Of a stretch of DNA of 64,000 nt, positions 43,081 to 50,692 are shown in pieces (position 1 is the stretch's first letter; each line of letters opens with the position of its first letter). Location: positions 1 through 64,000 of the forward strand of contig CAZOJP010000003.1 in assembly GCA_964580155.1 (NCBI GenBank), given 5' to 3'. The notes under the pieces are model-generated. The model searched no databases and had not been told where the DNA came from. It was given only the letters and a program-made list of their open reading frames with translations. The translations under genes and the position numbers were made by a program. The DNA is from Intestinibacillus sp964580155 (GTDB taxonomy: Bacteria > Bacillota > Clostridia > Oscillospirales > Butyricicoccaceae).

Positions 43081-44004
43081 TCAGCGCAGGATCAGGTAGG
43101 CGGTGTAGGCCACATAGCTCAGCATCATGACCGCGCCGACCGGACGGCTCATCTTGCCGCGGCGCGAAGTCAGCCAGAACACCACGCTGACCGCGACGAG
43201 CACCGCGCCGTCGATAATCGCGGTCGGCGCGACCGTAATCGGGCGCAGCACCGCAGAAGTGCCCAGAATGAACAGAATATTGAACAGATTGGAGCCGATG
43301 ACGTTGCCCATTGCGATGTCGTTTTCCCCCTTGCGCGCCGCGGCGAGCGAGGTGACAAGCTCGGGCAGCGAGGTGCCGATTGCGACGATGGTCAGGCCGA
43401 TCAGGGTTTCAGACAGGCCGAGCGCGCGCGCCAGCCCGGTCGCACCGTCAACCGAAAGCTGTCCGCCCGCAATGATGCACACCAGTCCGAGCGCGATTTG
43501 CAGCACAATGTACGGCGTGCGCATCGGCTCCTCTTCCTGTTCCATGCCGACACGCGCGTGCAGCGCCGCACGGATCTGCGCCGTCATAACCGCGGCGAAA
43601 AGGATCAGCAGCACGATACCCTCGGCGCGGGTGATGTCGTTGCCGCGCGCGAGCATGACGAGCAGGACAACCGCCGCGCCGACGGACAGCGGCCAGTCGC
43701 GCCGGACGATTTCGCGGCTGACGACAAGCGGAATGACGACCGCGCTGAGACCCGCAACCACAAGCAGATTGAAGATGCTCGAGCCGACGACGTTGCCGAC
43801 CGCAATTTCGTTTGCGCCCCGAAGCGCCGCGGTCACGCTGACCGCAAGCTCGGGTGCGGAGGTGCCGAACGCAACGATTGTCAGGCCGACGAGCAGGCTC
43901 GGCACGCCCAGCCGGCGCGCCGCCGCAGACGCGCCCGCAACGAATTTGTCCGCCCCCCAGACGAGCAGCGCGAAGCCGACAACAAGCAGGATGATTGCTT
44001 TCAT
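43081..44004 (-). CDS. CaCA-family cation exchanger (Mn2+-riboswitch controlled)
   Basis: This 307-residue membrane protein has two inverted five-segment halves, each with the alpha-repeat motif: GTSAPELAVS near residue 48 and GTSLPELVTS near residue 215, both followed by GN(V)xGSxxFN. This is the YrbG-type Ca2+/Na+ exchanger family. The yybP-ykoY riboswitch upstream points to Mn2+ (or mixed Ca2+/Mn2+) export rather than Ca2+ alone; that is inference from the known distribution of this riboswitch. GAAAGGA precedes the ATG. The gene is a single-gene unit. Confidence 0.92.
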   Translation of the reverse strand: MKAIILLVVGFALLVWGADKFVAGASAAARRLGVPSLLVGLTIVAFGTSAPELAVSVTAALRGANEIAVGNVVGSSIFNLLVVAGLSAVVIPLVVSREIVRRDWPLSVGAAVVLLVMLARGNDITRAEGIVLLILFAAVMTAQIRAALHARVGMEQEEEPMRTPYIVLQIALGLVCIIAGGQLSVDGATGLARALGLSETLIGLTIVAIGTSLPELVTSLAAARKGENDIAMGNVIGSNLFNILFILGTSAVLRPITVAPTAIIDGAVLVAVSVVFWLTSRRGKMSRPVGAVMMLSYVAYTAYLILR

Positions 44005-44032
44005 AAAAGATTTTTCCTTTCTTTTTGTGCAT

Positions 44033-44166
44033 AAAAAAAAGACTTTTTATGCACCTTCCCCGAATATGTGCATAAAAGTCTCGCTTCTTGACGGAGCGGC
44101 CCGGATCGCACGCGATCGTCCTGACGGTACCGCCCCACGCGCGCGGCGTGAGCTACTCCCTTTTAT
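44033..44166 (-). ncRNA. yybP-ykoY manganese riboswitch with terminator
   Basis: On the minus strand the element begins AAAAGGGAGTAGC (44152-44160 region), contains a long GC-rich hairpin, and continues CCGTCAAGAAGCGAGACTTTTATGC, all hallmarks of yybP-ykoY. The last segment also forms the 5' arm of a terminator: AGACTTTTATGCAC (44081-44068) with GTGCATAAAAAGTCT (44054-44040) and seven T. The class is known to sense Mn2+ and turn genes on. Metal binding would hold the 3' segment in the aptamer and prevent termination. Confidence 0.85.
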
Positions 44167-44173
44167 CCTTTCC

Positions 44174-44202
44174 ATCATACGGAACGCGCGCGGATTTGTC
44201 AA
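44174..44202 (-). promoter_or_regulatory. Promoter of the Mn2+ riboswitch
   Basis: On the minus strand a perfect TTGACA (44202-44197), 17-nt spacer and TATGAT (44179-44174), just upstream of the riboswitch. Confidence 0.85.
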
Positions 44203-44220
44203 GCGCCGCGCGAAATTTTC

Positions 44221-44249
44221 TTTACATTTTCGCGGTTTTTCATTATACT
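44221..44249 (+). promoter_or_regulatory. Promoter of prfB
   Basis: TTTACA (44221-44226), 17-nt spacer and TATACT (44244-44249), 47 nt upstream of the prfB ATG and back to back with the riboswitch promoter. Confidence 0.75.
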
Positions 44250-44295
44250 ATAGGAGAACAAAAATACGAGGAAGCTCAATTAAAGGGAGATTTTC

Positions 44296-45423
44296 ATGCT
44301 AGAATTTGAAGAATACAAGGTAAAGCTGGCCGGGCTCGTGCCCGAGCTCGAAAAGCTGCGCGGCAGTCTCGGTCTGGAGCAGGCCGGCCGCGAGGTCGAA
44401 GAGCTGGAGATGAAGTCCGCGCAGCCCGGCTTCTGGGACGACCCGGAGGCGAGCCAGAAGGTCGTATCCCGCATGGGTGCGCTCAAGGATAAAATCGAAT
44501 CGTACACCCGGATCTGCACGCAGCACGAGGACCTGCTTGCGCTGTGTGAAATGGCGCTGGAGGAAAACGACGACTCCATGCTCGAGGAGCTGACCGAAGG
44601 CTACCGCGCGCTGGAGGAGGGGCTGGAGGCGCAGCGTCTGTCCACCCTGCTGACCGGAGAATACGACGGCAACAACGCGCTCATGTCCTTCCATGCGGGC
44701 GCGGGCGGCACCGAGGCGCAGGACTGGTGCGAAATGCTCTACCGCATGTACACGCGCTGGGCGGAGCGTCACGGCTTCTCCTACAAGATTCTGGACTACC
44801 AAGACGGCGACGAAGCCGGCCTGAAATCCGCCGACATCCTCATCGAGGGCGAAAACGCGTACGGCTTCCTCAAGGGCGAAAACGGCGTGCACCGTCTGGT
44901 GCGCATCTCGCCGTTCGATTCCTCGGGCCGCCGCCACACCTCGTTTTCCGCGATCGAGGTCATCCCCGAAATCATCGACACCTCGGAGGACTTCGAGCTC
45001 AAGCCCGATGACTACGACATGCAGGTCTTCCGCGCGTCCGGCGCGGGCGGCCAGCACATCAACAAGACCTCGTCCGCGGTGCGCCTGATCCACAAGGCGA
45101 CCGGCATCGTGGTCTCGTGCCAGACCGAGCGCTCCCAGTTCCAAAACAAGGAGACCTGTCTGCGCATGCTGCGCTCCAAGCTCGTCGAGATCAAAGAGCG
45201 CGAGCATCTGGACAAAATCTCAGACATCAAGGGCGACCAGAAGAAAATCGAATGGGGCAGCCAGATTCGCTCCTACGTCTTCATGCCCTACACGCTGGCG
45301 AAGGATACGCGCACCGCGCACGAAGAAACCAACATCAACGCGGTCATGGACGGAGAAATCGACGGCTTCATCAACGCCTATCTGTCCGCGCTTGCCACGG
45401 GCAACTGGGCAACAAAATCATAA
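44296..45423 (+). CDS. prfB: Peptide chain release factor 2
   Basis: This 375-residue protein has the stop-codon-reading SPF tripeptide (RISPFDSSG) and the catalytic GGQ in SGAGGQHINKT, which defines RF2 (UAA/UGA). It is a single open frame. At the point where most bacteria have the in-frame UGA and +1 frameshift (after RGSL), the sequence continues GLEQ without a stop, so the usual autoregulatory frameshift is absent. AAAGGGAG precedes the ATG. Confidence 0.97.
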   Translation: MLEFEEYKVKLAGLVPELEKLRGSLGLEQAGREVEELEMKSAQPGFWDDPEASQKVVSRMGALKDKIESYTRICTQHEDLLALCEMALEENDDSMLEELTEGYRALEEGLEAQRLSTLLTGEYDGNNALMSFHAGAGGTEAQDWCEMLYRMYTRWAERHGFSYKILDYQDGDEAGLKSADILIEGENAYGFLKGENGVHRLVRISPFDSSGRRHTSFSAIEVIPEIIDTSEDFELKPDDYDMQVFRASGAGGQHINKTSSAVRLIHKATGIVVSCQTERSQFQNKETCLRMLRSKLVEIKEREHLDKISDIKGDQKKIEWGSQIRSYVFMPYTLAKDTRTAHEETNINAVMDGEIDGFINAYLSALATGNWATKS

Positions 45424-45440
45424 CACCGCGCTGCCGCTGC

Positions 45441-45470
45441 AAAAAACCGACCCTTTGGGGTCGGTTTTTT
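45441..45470 (+). terminator. Terminator of prfB
   Basis: The 13-bp stem AAAAAACCGACCC/GGGTCGGTTTTTT with a TTTG loop. Confidence 0.93.
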
Positions 45471-45516
45471 GCATAGTCCGCCCTCCGCGGAACATACTAC
45501 TGCCGGAGGGGATTTC

Positions 45517-45876
45517 ATGAAAAACACCGTGCGCTATGCGGTTACCGGCGCGCTTGCCGGACTGGCCAACGGCTTTTTCGGCTCGGGCGGCGGGCTGTTT
45601 CTCGTGCCGCTACTGACGCGCTGGACGAAGCTCGAGCAGCGCCGCGCCTTTGCGACCTCGGTCGCGGTCATCCTGCCGCTGTCCGCGGTATCGGCCGTCA
45701 TCTACTGGAGCAAGGGCGCGCTCGATTTGCACTTTGCGTGGCCCTATCTGCTGGGCGGCGCGGCGGGCGGGGTGATTTCCGGACGCGTTTTTCGTAAAAT
45801 CCCGCTGACACTGCTGCGCCGGGTGTTCGGTGCGCTCATTTTATATGGCGGCGTGCGTGCGCTGCTGCTCGTATAA
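45517..45876 (+). CDS. Half-size TSUP (TauE/SafE) transporter subunit A
   Basis: This 119-residue protein has four predicted membrane segments and the TSUP repeat motif GLANGFFGSGGGLFLVPLL. TauE/SafE proteins usually have about 250 residues with two such repeats; this gene encodes only one. The next gene encodes a second repeat, so the two probably form a heterodimer. Transport of sulfur-containing or organic anions is known for the family, but the substrate is unknown here. The start at 45517 follows GGAGGGG. Confidence 0.85.
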   Translation: MKNTVRYAVTGALAGLANGFFGSGGGLFLVPLLTRWTKLEQRRAFATSVAVILPLSAVSAVIYWSKGALDLHFAWPYLLGGAAGGVISGRVFRKIPLTLLRRVFGALILYGGVRALLLV

Positions 45877-45886
45877 GGAGGCGCGC

Positions 45887-46246
45887 ATGATCTTTGATTT
45901 TGCCGTCGGACTGGCGACCGGCATCCTGTCCGGCTTCGGCATCGGCGGCGGCTCGCTGCTGATTTTATGGCTGACCTCGGTCGAGGGCATCCCCCAGCTG
46001 CGCGCAGGCGGCATCAACCTGCTGTATTTCTTGTGCTGCGCCCCCACCGCGCTGTGGTCGCACATCCGCAACAAGCTCGTCGAGGGCAAGGCGGTGCTGT
46101 GGTGCGTGCTCGCAGGGCTGCCGACCTCGGTTGCGGCCGCGCTGTTCGCCGCGCGCGTGAATACCGATTGGCTGCGGCGCGGCTTCGGTGTGCTGCTGCT
46201 GTATATCGGCGTGCGCGAGCTGTTTTGCAAAAAGCAAACAGAATGA
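45887..46246 (+). CDS. Half-size TSUP (TauE/SafE) transporter subunit B
   Basis: This 119-residue protein has three to four membrane segments and the repeat motif GILSGFGIGGGSLLILWLT. It is exactly as long as its upstream partner, from which it is separated by 10 nt with AAGGAGG in between. Together they equal one full TSUP transporter. It ends before a hairpin repeat that serves as terminator. Confidence 0.85.
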   Translation: MIFDFAVGLATGILSGFGIGGGSLLILWLTSVEGIPQLRAGGINLLYFLCCAPTALWSHIRNKLVEGKAVLWCVLAGLPTSVAAALFAARVNTDWLRRGFGVLLLYIGVRELFCKKQTE

Positions 46247-46326
46247 CCGCCCTTCCGCCAAAGAGCGGAAAAAATGCCGCATACGGCGATTGGAATGGAT
46301 GCGGCTTCGGTCAACCCATCAACGTG

Positions 46327-46365
46327 AAAAACCCGGTCTGTGCGTTGCGCACGAACCGGGTTTTT
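46327..46365. repeat. Hairpin repeat copy 2 / bidirectional terminator
   Basis: AAAAACCCGGT (46327-46337) pairs with ACCGGGTTTTT (46355-46365) with an inner TGCG/CGCA stem. Its reverse complement matches the hairpin at 32992-33034 at 34 of 37 core positions, with all differences in the loop. It separates the TSUP genes from busR. Confidence 0.85.
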
Positions 46366-46403
46366 CGCATATAGGGGCTGCACCGGTGCGGTGCACGGAG
46401 CGT

Positions 46404-47026
46404 TTAAGGAGCTTCCGAACGGTCATGCGCATCGGCGGTGACAAAGCGAATCGCCGTGTGCAGCGCTTGTTCATCCCCCACAACATGGAGGATATCACCG
46501 ACCTGCAATGTGGCATAGGGACCGGGGGAAAGAATAATTTGCTCTTCGCGTTCGATTGCAACGATCGTAGCGCCTGTCTGATGCCAAAAATTTAAGTCGC
46601 TGATGGTTTTTGCCGCGACTTTAGAGTGAGATGGCACCATAATCTCATAGGGGGTAAACAGCGTGGGGTTTTTAAAGCGCGCAGAGGTGTTGATGATCGA
46701 CTGGATTTTTTCCATTGCGTCCGCGGTTTCGGTTATTTGCCGTTTCATCCAGGCGAACAGCTCGTTTTTCGCAGTGGTAATGCTCTGTATGTCTTGGTTT
46801 TGCTGAATGAACCCTTTCGCTTCCCGCACGGAGACAACCCGAACACCGCTGTTTTTCTCCACGTCAACAATTCCTACATCCTTGAGCATGTGCACAGATT
46901 TTCGAATGGTTTCAGGGGAGACGCCATACTGGGNNNNNNNNNNTATTTGCCGTCTACGATATCCTGAGCAATATTGAGCGCAATTTTACGATAGATGGGA
47001 AAAGAGACTTTTTTTTCGTTTTCCAT
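46404..47026 (-). CDS. busR: BusR-type GntR/RCK_C repressor of the betaine transporter (interrupted by gap)
   Basis: The N-terminal winged helix starts MENEKKVSFPIYRKIALNIA and, after a 10-N gap, continues QYGVSPETIRKSVHMLKDVG; then come a coiled coil (about KNELFAWMKRQITETADAMEKI) and a C-terminal RCK_C/TrkA-C domain (VGDILHVVGDEQAL). This is the BusR layout. BusR of lactic acid bacteria binds c-di-AMP through RCK_C and represses the betaine transporter. The gene is divergent from opuA with a matching operator. The two sides of the gap are in different frames as written, and about a dozen residues of the helix-turn-helix appear to be missing, so the gap length is not real. Confidence 0.85.
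46934..46943. other. Assembly gap (10 N)
   Basis: Ten undetermined bases lie inside the DNA-binding domain of busR. The fixed size and the frame conflict suggest a placeholder. Confidence 0.99.
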
Positions 47027-47053
47027 ACCAATTCACCGCAATTCAACATATTT

Positions 47054-47066
47054 TGATACGGTATCA
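47054..47066. promoter_or_regulatory. Perfect palindrome upstream of busR
   Basis: TGATAC-G-GTATCA is a perfect 13-nt inverted repeat 28 nt upstream of the busR start. It does not match the GTGACA operator, so it may be an independent control site or the busR promoter region. Confidence 0.4.
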
Positions 47067-47158
47067 GTCTATCATCAAAGACAACGCGCGTCAACATGCG
47101 CCAAAGCGGCGGATTTGCACTTGGTCAGCAGATTCCAACGTGCAGCAAGACCGCTTGT

Positions 47159-47187
47159 TTGACAAAGTGACAATTTCAGTATAGAAT
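47159..47187 (+). promoter_or_regulatory. Promoter of opuAC-opuAB-opuAA
   Basis: A perfect TTGACA (47159-47164), 17-nt spacer and TAGAAT (47182-47187), overlapped by the bipartite operator. Confidence 0.85.
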
Positions 47188-47202
47188 AGGGATTGTCACT
47201 TT
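47164..47202. promoter_or_regulatory. Bipartite BusR-type operator
   Basis: AAAGTGACAA (47164-47173) and its exact inverted copy TTGTCACTTT (47193-47202) flank the -10 box with 19 nt between them. BusR is known to need two separated half-sites at a fixed distance. Occupation would block RNA polymerase. Confidence 0.75.
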
Positions 47203-47227
47203 TGGATGAAGGGAAGGATGAATCGTT

Positions 47228-48223
47228 TTGAAAAAGAGAATCAAAGCCGGCGCAACGCTCGCAGCGGTTACCCTGCTGATGGGTGTTCTTGCGGGCTGCA
47301 ATGCGGCAGAACAGGGAAAAATATTGCGGTTTGCCGACGTGGGCTGGGACTCCGTCTTATTCCACAACGCCGTTGCGGGCACGGTTGCGGAAAGTGTGTT
47401 TGGGTATCGGTGCGAGGAGGTATCCGGCAGCACGCCCATCACGCACGAAGCAGTGAAAAAGGGCGAGATTGATGTGCATATGGAAGTATGGACAGACAAT
47501 CTTCCGGATTATAACAGCGATATTGCAGCAGGCGCGCTGAAAGAAGTCGGCGTCAACTTCGATGACAACATACAGGGGCTTTACATCCCCAGATATGTGG
47601 TGGAGGGTGACCCGGAGCGCAATATTGCGCCAATGGCACCGAATTTAAAAACCGTTGCGGACTTAAAGGACTATGCCTCGCTGTTTCGGGATCCGGAGGA
47701 TTCCTCCAAGGGCATCATCTATGGCGGCATTGCCGGCTGGGAGATTACCGGCATTATCCATAATAAGTATCTGCATTACGGTCTGGATGAAAATTACAAT
47801 TACATTGAGCCCGGAACGGATGCCGCAACGAGCGCGGTGCTGGTGTCCGCCTATGACAAGGGCGAGCCGGTGGTGGCATATTATTGGGAACCCACATGGC
47901 TGCTGGGCAAGTATGATTTTGTCCTCTTAGAAGACGAAGCCTACGATCCCGCGTTGTTTTACGAAGGCAAGACCGCGTGCCCGTCGGTGCGCGTCACGAT
48001 TTGCACGAGCAATGATTTTTATGAAAGCGATCCGGATTTTGTTCGGTTCCTGTCTGCGTACCACACCTCCTCTGCGTTAACCAGTGAGGCTCTCGCGTAC
48101 ATCGAAGATACAGGTGCGGATTATCAAACAGCGGCAAAGTGGTTCATCGGGGAGCACCGCAATCTGTTTGAAAGCTGGCTGACGGCAGAGCAGGCCGACC
48201 TGCTGTACGCGGCGATCGCGTAA
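47228..48223 (+). CDS. opuAC: Glycine betaine/proline ABC transporter substrate-binding lipoprotein
   Basis: This 331-residue protein has a lipoprotein signal with lipobox GVLAGC at about 19-24 and an OpuAC-type type-II binding fold rich in Trp (GWDSVLF, VWTDNLP, YYWEPTWLLGKYDF), the residues that box quaternary amines. It delivers betaine or a related osmolyte to OpuAB. The start is a TTG at 47228 behind AAGGGAAGG; the ATG at 47218 is in another frame. It is the first gene of the operon, an unusual order as the ATPase gene normally comes first. Confidence 0.92.
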   Translation: MKKRIKAGATLAAVTLLMGVLAGCNAAEQGKILRFADVGWDSVLFHNAVAGTVAESVFGYRCEEVSGSTPITHEAVKKGEIDVHMEVWTDNLPDYNSDIAAGALKEVGVNFDDNIQGLYIPRYVVEGDPERNIAPMAPNLKTVADLKDYASLFRDPEDSSKGIIYGGIAGWEITGIIHNKYLHYGLDENYNYIEPGTDAATSAVLVSAYDKGEPVVAYYWEPTWLLGKYDFVLLEDEAYDPALFYEGKTACPSVRVTICTSNDFYESDPDFVRFLSAYHTSSALTSEALAYIEDTGADYQTAAKWFIGEHRNLFESWLTAEQADLLYAAIA

Positions 48224-48233
48224 GGTGAGAGGA

Positions 48234-49097
48234 ATGAATTGGCTTTTTGATTTTCCGTTTGCGCTTGACCTGAATACCGATGCCATCGATCAGGCTGTGC
48301 GTGGCTTTGCTGCGGTACATTCGAGTTTTTTTGAGGGCATTAAGACAGGGCTTACGCGCTTTGTGGGTGCGTTTAACTGGGCGTTTGACCACATTCCGTG
48401 GTTCGTGCTCGTGCTTCTTGTGTTTTTGCTGGGATGGAAGGGGCATAAAAAGCTGCGCACCGGAATTTTATACGGTGTGATGCTGTGCATCATCGGCATG
48501 TTTCAGCTATGGGATTTTATGAACATGACACTCTCTATCGTGCTGGCCGGTGTGACCATTGCGTTATTGATCGGCTTGCCCATTGGCGTGCTGCTGTCAG
48601 GCTCCGAGCGCGCCAATCGCCTTGCAAGGCCGCTGCTGGATATGATGCAGACGATGCCTGTTTTCGTTTATCTGATTCCCGCCGTCATTTTCTTCGGGAT
48701 GGGATCGGCATCGGCGGTGATTGCGACTGTCATCTACTCCATGGTTCCGGTCATTCGTCTCACGAGCCTTGGCATTCGGCAGGTGGATGCCGAAGTGGTA
48801 GAGGCAGCGCGTTCCTTCGGCTCTACCAAATTGCAGATGCTGCTTAAGGTGCAGGTGCCGCAGGCACTTCCGACGATTATGACCGGCATCAACCAAACGC
48901 TGATGATGGCAATGTCCATGGTTGTGACCTGTTCCATGATTGGTGCGCGCGGTTTGGGAAACGAAGTACTGATTGCGGTCAACCGCATTGAAATCTCGCG
49001 CGGATTCATCGCAGGCGGCTCGGTGGTAATTCTGGCGATCCTTCTGGACCGCTTGACGCAAGGATGGTTTCAGGACGCCAAACGAGGTGATAAATAG
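48234..49097 (+). CDS. opuAB: Glycine betaine ABC transporter permease
   Basis: This 287-residue permease has about six membrane segments and the EAA loop region VEAARSFGSTKLQMLLKVQVPQALPTI typical of OpuAB/ProW. It forms the membrane channel with OpuAA. The ATG at 48234 follows AAGGTGAGAGGA; a GTG three codons upstream is possible. It lies 10 nt after opuAC and 2 nt before opuAA. Confidence 0.92.
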   Translation: MNWLFDFPFALDLNTDAIDQAVRGFAAVHSSFFEGIKTGLTRFVGAFNWAFDHIPWFVLVLLVFLLGWKGHKKLRTGILYGVMLCIIGMFQLWDFMNMTLSIVLAGVTIALLIGLPIGVLLSGSERANRLARPLLDMMQTMPVFVYLIPAVIFFGMGSASAVIATVIYSMVPVIRLTSLGIRQVDAEVVEAARSFGSTKLQMLLKVQVPQALPTIMTGINQTLMMAMSMVVTCSMIGARGLGNEVLIAVNRIEISRGFIAGGSVVILAILLDRLTQGWFQDAKRGDK

Positions 49098-49099
49098 CA

Positions 49100-50275
49100 A
49101 TGAGCGACATGATAATTGAAACTAAGAATGTATCCAAATTATATGGTATACGCCGTGAAGAAGCGGCAGCGATGCTGCGAAAAGGCGCTACAAAGGCGGA
49201 AGTGCTCCAAAAAACCGGTGTGACAACCGCTTTATATGACATCAATCTGAACATCGAGCGCGGGAAAATTTTTGTCCTGATCGGCCTGTCCGGCTCCGGC
49301 AAATCTACGATGGTTCGCTGCTTTAACCGGTTGCACCGCCCGACAACCGGCACCATCCTGTTTGACGGAATCGATTTGACCAAGCTCTCCAGGGCAGAAT
49401 TGCGTGAATTTAGGCGGCATAAGGTCGCAATGGTCTTTCAGTCCTTTGGGTTAATGAGCCACAGAAATGTGCTTGGAAATGTTTCCTACGGACTGGAAGT
49501 CGCGGGCATACCGCGGGAGGAATGCGAGCAGCGCGCACGAGAAGCCATCGAGCTTGTGGGATTGCAGGGATGGGAAGAGGCGGAGATTGACAGCTTGTCG
49601 GGCGGCATGCGCCAGCGTGTCGGAATCGCCAGAGCCTTATCCAATGATCCGGAGGTTTTGCTGATGGACGAACCGTTTTCCGCGCTGGATCCGCTGGTGC
49701 GCAATGATATGCAGTTTGAACTGCTTTCCATTCAGCGAAAGCTCGGGAAAACGGTCATCTTTATTACGCATGATATTGATGAGGCCTTCAGGCTTGGGGA
49801 TACAGTGGCGATTATGAAAGACGGCCGGCTCGTTCAGGTGGACACACCGGAAAACATGAGCACAGATCCGAAGGATCAGTATGTGCGGCGGTTTATTGAT
49901 TCTGCGGATAAATCAAAGGTTTTATCCGTGCGCAACATTATGATTACGCCCAAAAGCCTGATTAAACTGAGCGACGGCGTGGATCATGCGCTCCGTGTCA
50001 TGCGGAATAATTCAATATCCTCGGTCTATGTTGTCGATAGCCAAATGAAGCTGGTCGGCCTGATGACGCTAACAGATGCGGTATATGCCAAACAGCATCA
50101 AATGAAGCTGGCGGAAATGCTGGTGAAGGATCTTCCGACCACCACTGCCGATGTTTCGGTGGATCATATCATGTCAAGATCGGCAGAATCGCCCTATCCC
50201 TTGGCGGTTTTGGATGACGAGGGCCGATTGAAAGGCATTGTCACAAAAGCAAGCGTCCTATCGTCCCTGATATAA
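49100..50275 (+). CDS. opuAA: Glycine betaine ABC transporter ATP-binding protein with CBS domains
   Basis: This 391-residue ATPase has Walker A LIGLSGSGKSTMVRC near residue 60, signature LSGGMRQRVGIARAL near 170, Walker B LLMDEPFSALDP and the H-loop IFITHDIDEA. Two CBS motifs occupy about 275-391. CBS domains in this family sense ionic strength or, in OpuCA, c-di-AMP. The N-terminal YGIRREEAAAMLRKG is typical of OpuAA/ProV. Confidence 0.94.
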   Translation: MSDMIIETKNVSKLYGIRREEAAAMLRKGATKAEVLQKTGVTTALYDINLNIERGKIFVLIGLSGSGKSTMVRCFNRLHRPTTGTILFDGIDLTKLSRAELREFRRHKVAMVFQSFGLMSHRNVLGNVSYGLEVAGIPREECEQRAREAIELVGLQGWEEAEIDSLSGGMRQRVGIARALSNDPEVLLMDEPFSALDPLVRNDMQFELLSIQRKLGKTVIFITHDIDEAFRLGDTVAIMKDGRLVQVDTPENMSTDPKDQYVRRFIDSADKSKVLSVRNIMITPKSLIKLSDGVDHALRVMRNNSISSVYVVDSQMKLVGLMTLTDAVYAKQHQMKLAEMLVKDLPTTTADVSVDHIMSRSAESPYPLAVLDDEGRLKGIVTKASVLSSLI

Positions 50276-50285
50276 TGAAAACTGT

Positions 50286-50309
50286 GCCGCCCCGAAAGGG
50301 GCGGCTTTT
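50286..50309 (+). terminator. Terminator of the opuA operon
   Basis: GCCGCCCC/GGGGCGGC with a GAAA tetraloop, then TTTT. The following 100 bp hold a weak GGTGC/GCACC hairpin with six T near 50350 and no gene. Confidence 0.92.
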
Positions 50310-50413
50310 CGCTGCCTGTGGTGCAATGCTGCTTTGCCTGAAAGCACCTTTTTTGCTCTGCGGCGCGGGGAAATAAAAATACGCTAAAACGGCATAACGC
50401 TATATAAAATACG

Positions 50414-50448
50414 AAAAACCCCGCATGAAATGAATCATACGGGGTTTT
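50414..50448 (-). terminator. Terminator after tRNA-Val
   Basis: AAAACCCCG/CGGGGTTTT with an inner ATGA/TCAT pairing; it lies 5 nt after the CCA end on the minus strand. Confidence 0.85.
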
Positions 50449-50452
50449 AAAG

Positions 50453-50529
50453 TGGTGAAGATGAGAGGACTTGAACCTCCGACCTCCTGCATGTCAAGCA
50501 GGCGCTCTAACCAACTGGGCTACACCTTC
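50453..50529 (-). tRNA. tRNA-Val (GAC)
   Basis: The 77-nt minus-strand sequence folds as a tRNA: acceptor GAAGGTG/CATCTTC, anticodon stem CCTGC/GCAGG with loop TTGACAT (anticodon GAC), T-arm GGAGG-TTCAAGT-CCTCT, discriminator A and an encoded CCA. The D-stem GCCC/GAGC has one C-A mismatch. Confidence 0.95.
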
Positions 50530-50546
50530 GTGCTAATAGCTTGTTT

Positions 50547-50575
50547 AGTATAGCATAGCACAGTCGGTGAGTCAA
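50547..50575 (-). promoter_or_regulatory. Promoter of tRNA-Val
   Basis: On the minus strand TTGACT (50575-50570), 17-nt spacer and TATACT (50552-50547), 18 nt upstream of the tRNA. Confidence 0.85.
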
Positions 50576-50692
50576 GGATTTTCTACAAAAGATATGGTAA
50601 AGATCTGCGAGACGTCGGGGCGGAAGCGGTGCGGCCGGCAGCTCCGCTTTGCATAGAAGGCAGCACCGCGCAAAAAGCCGCTGCCATGATTT

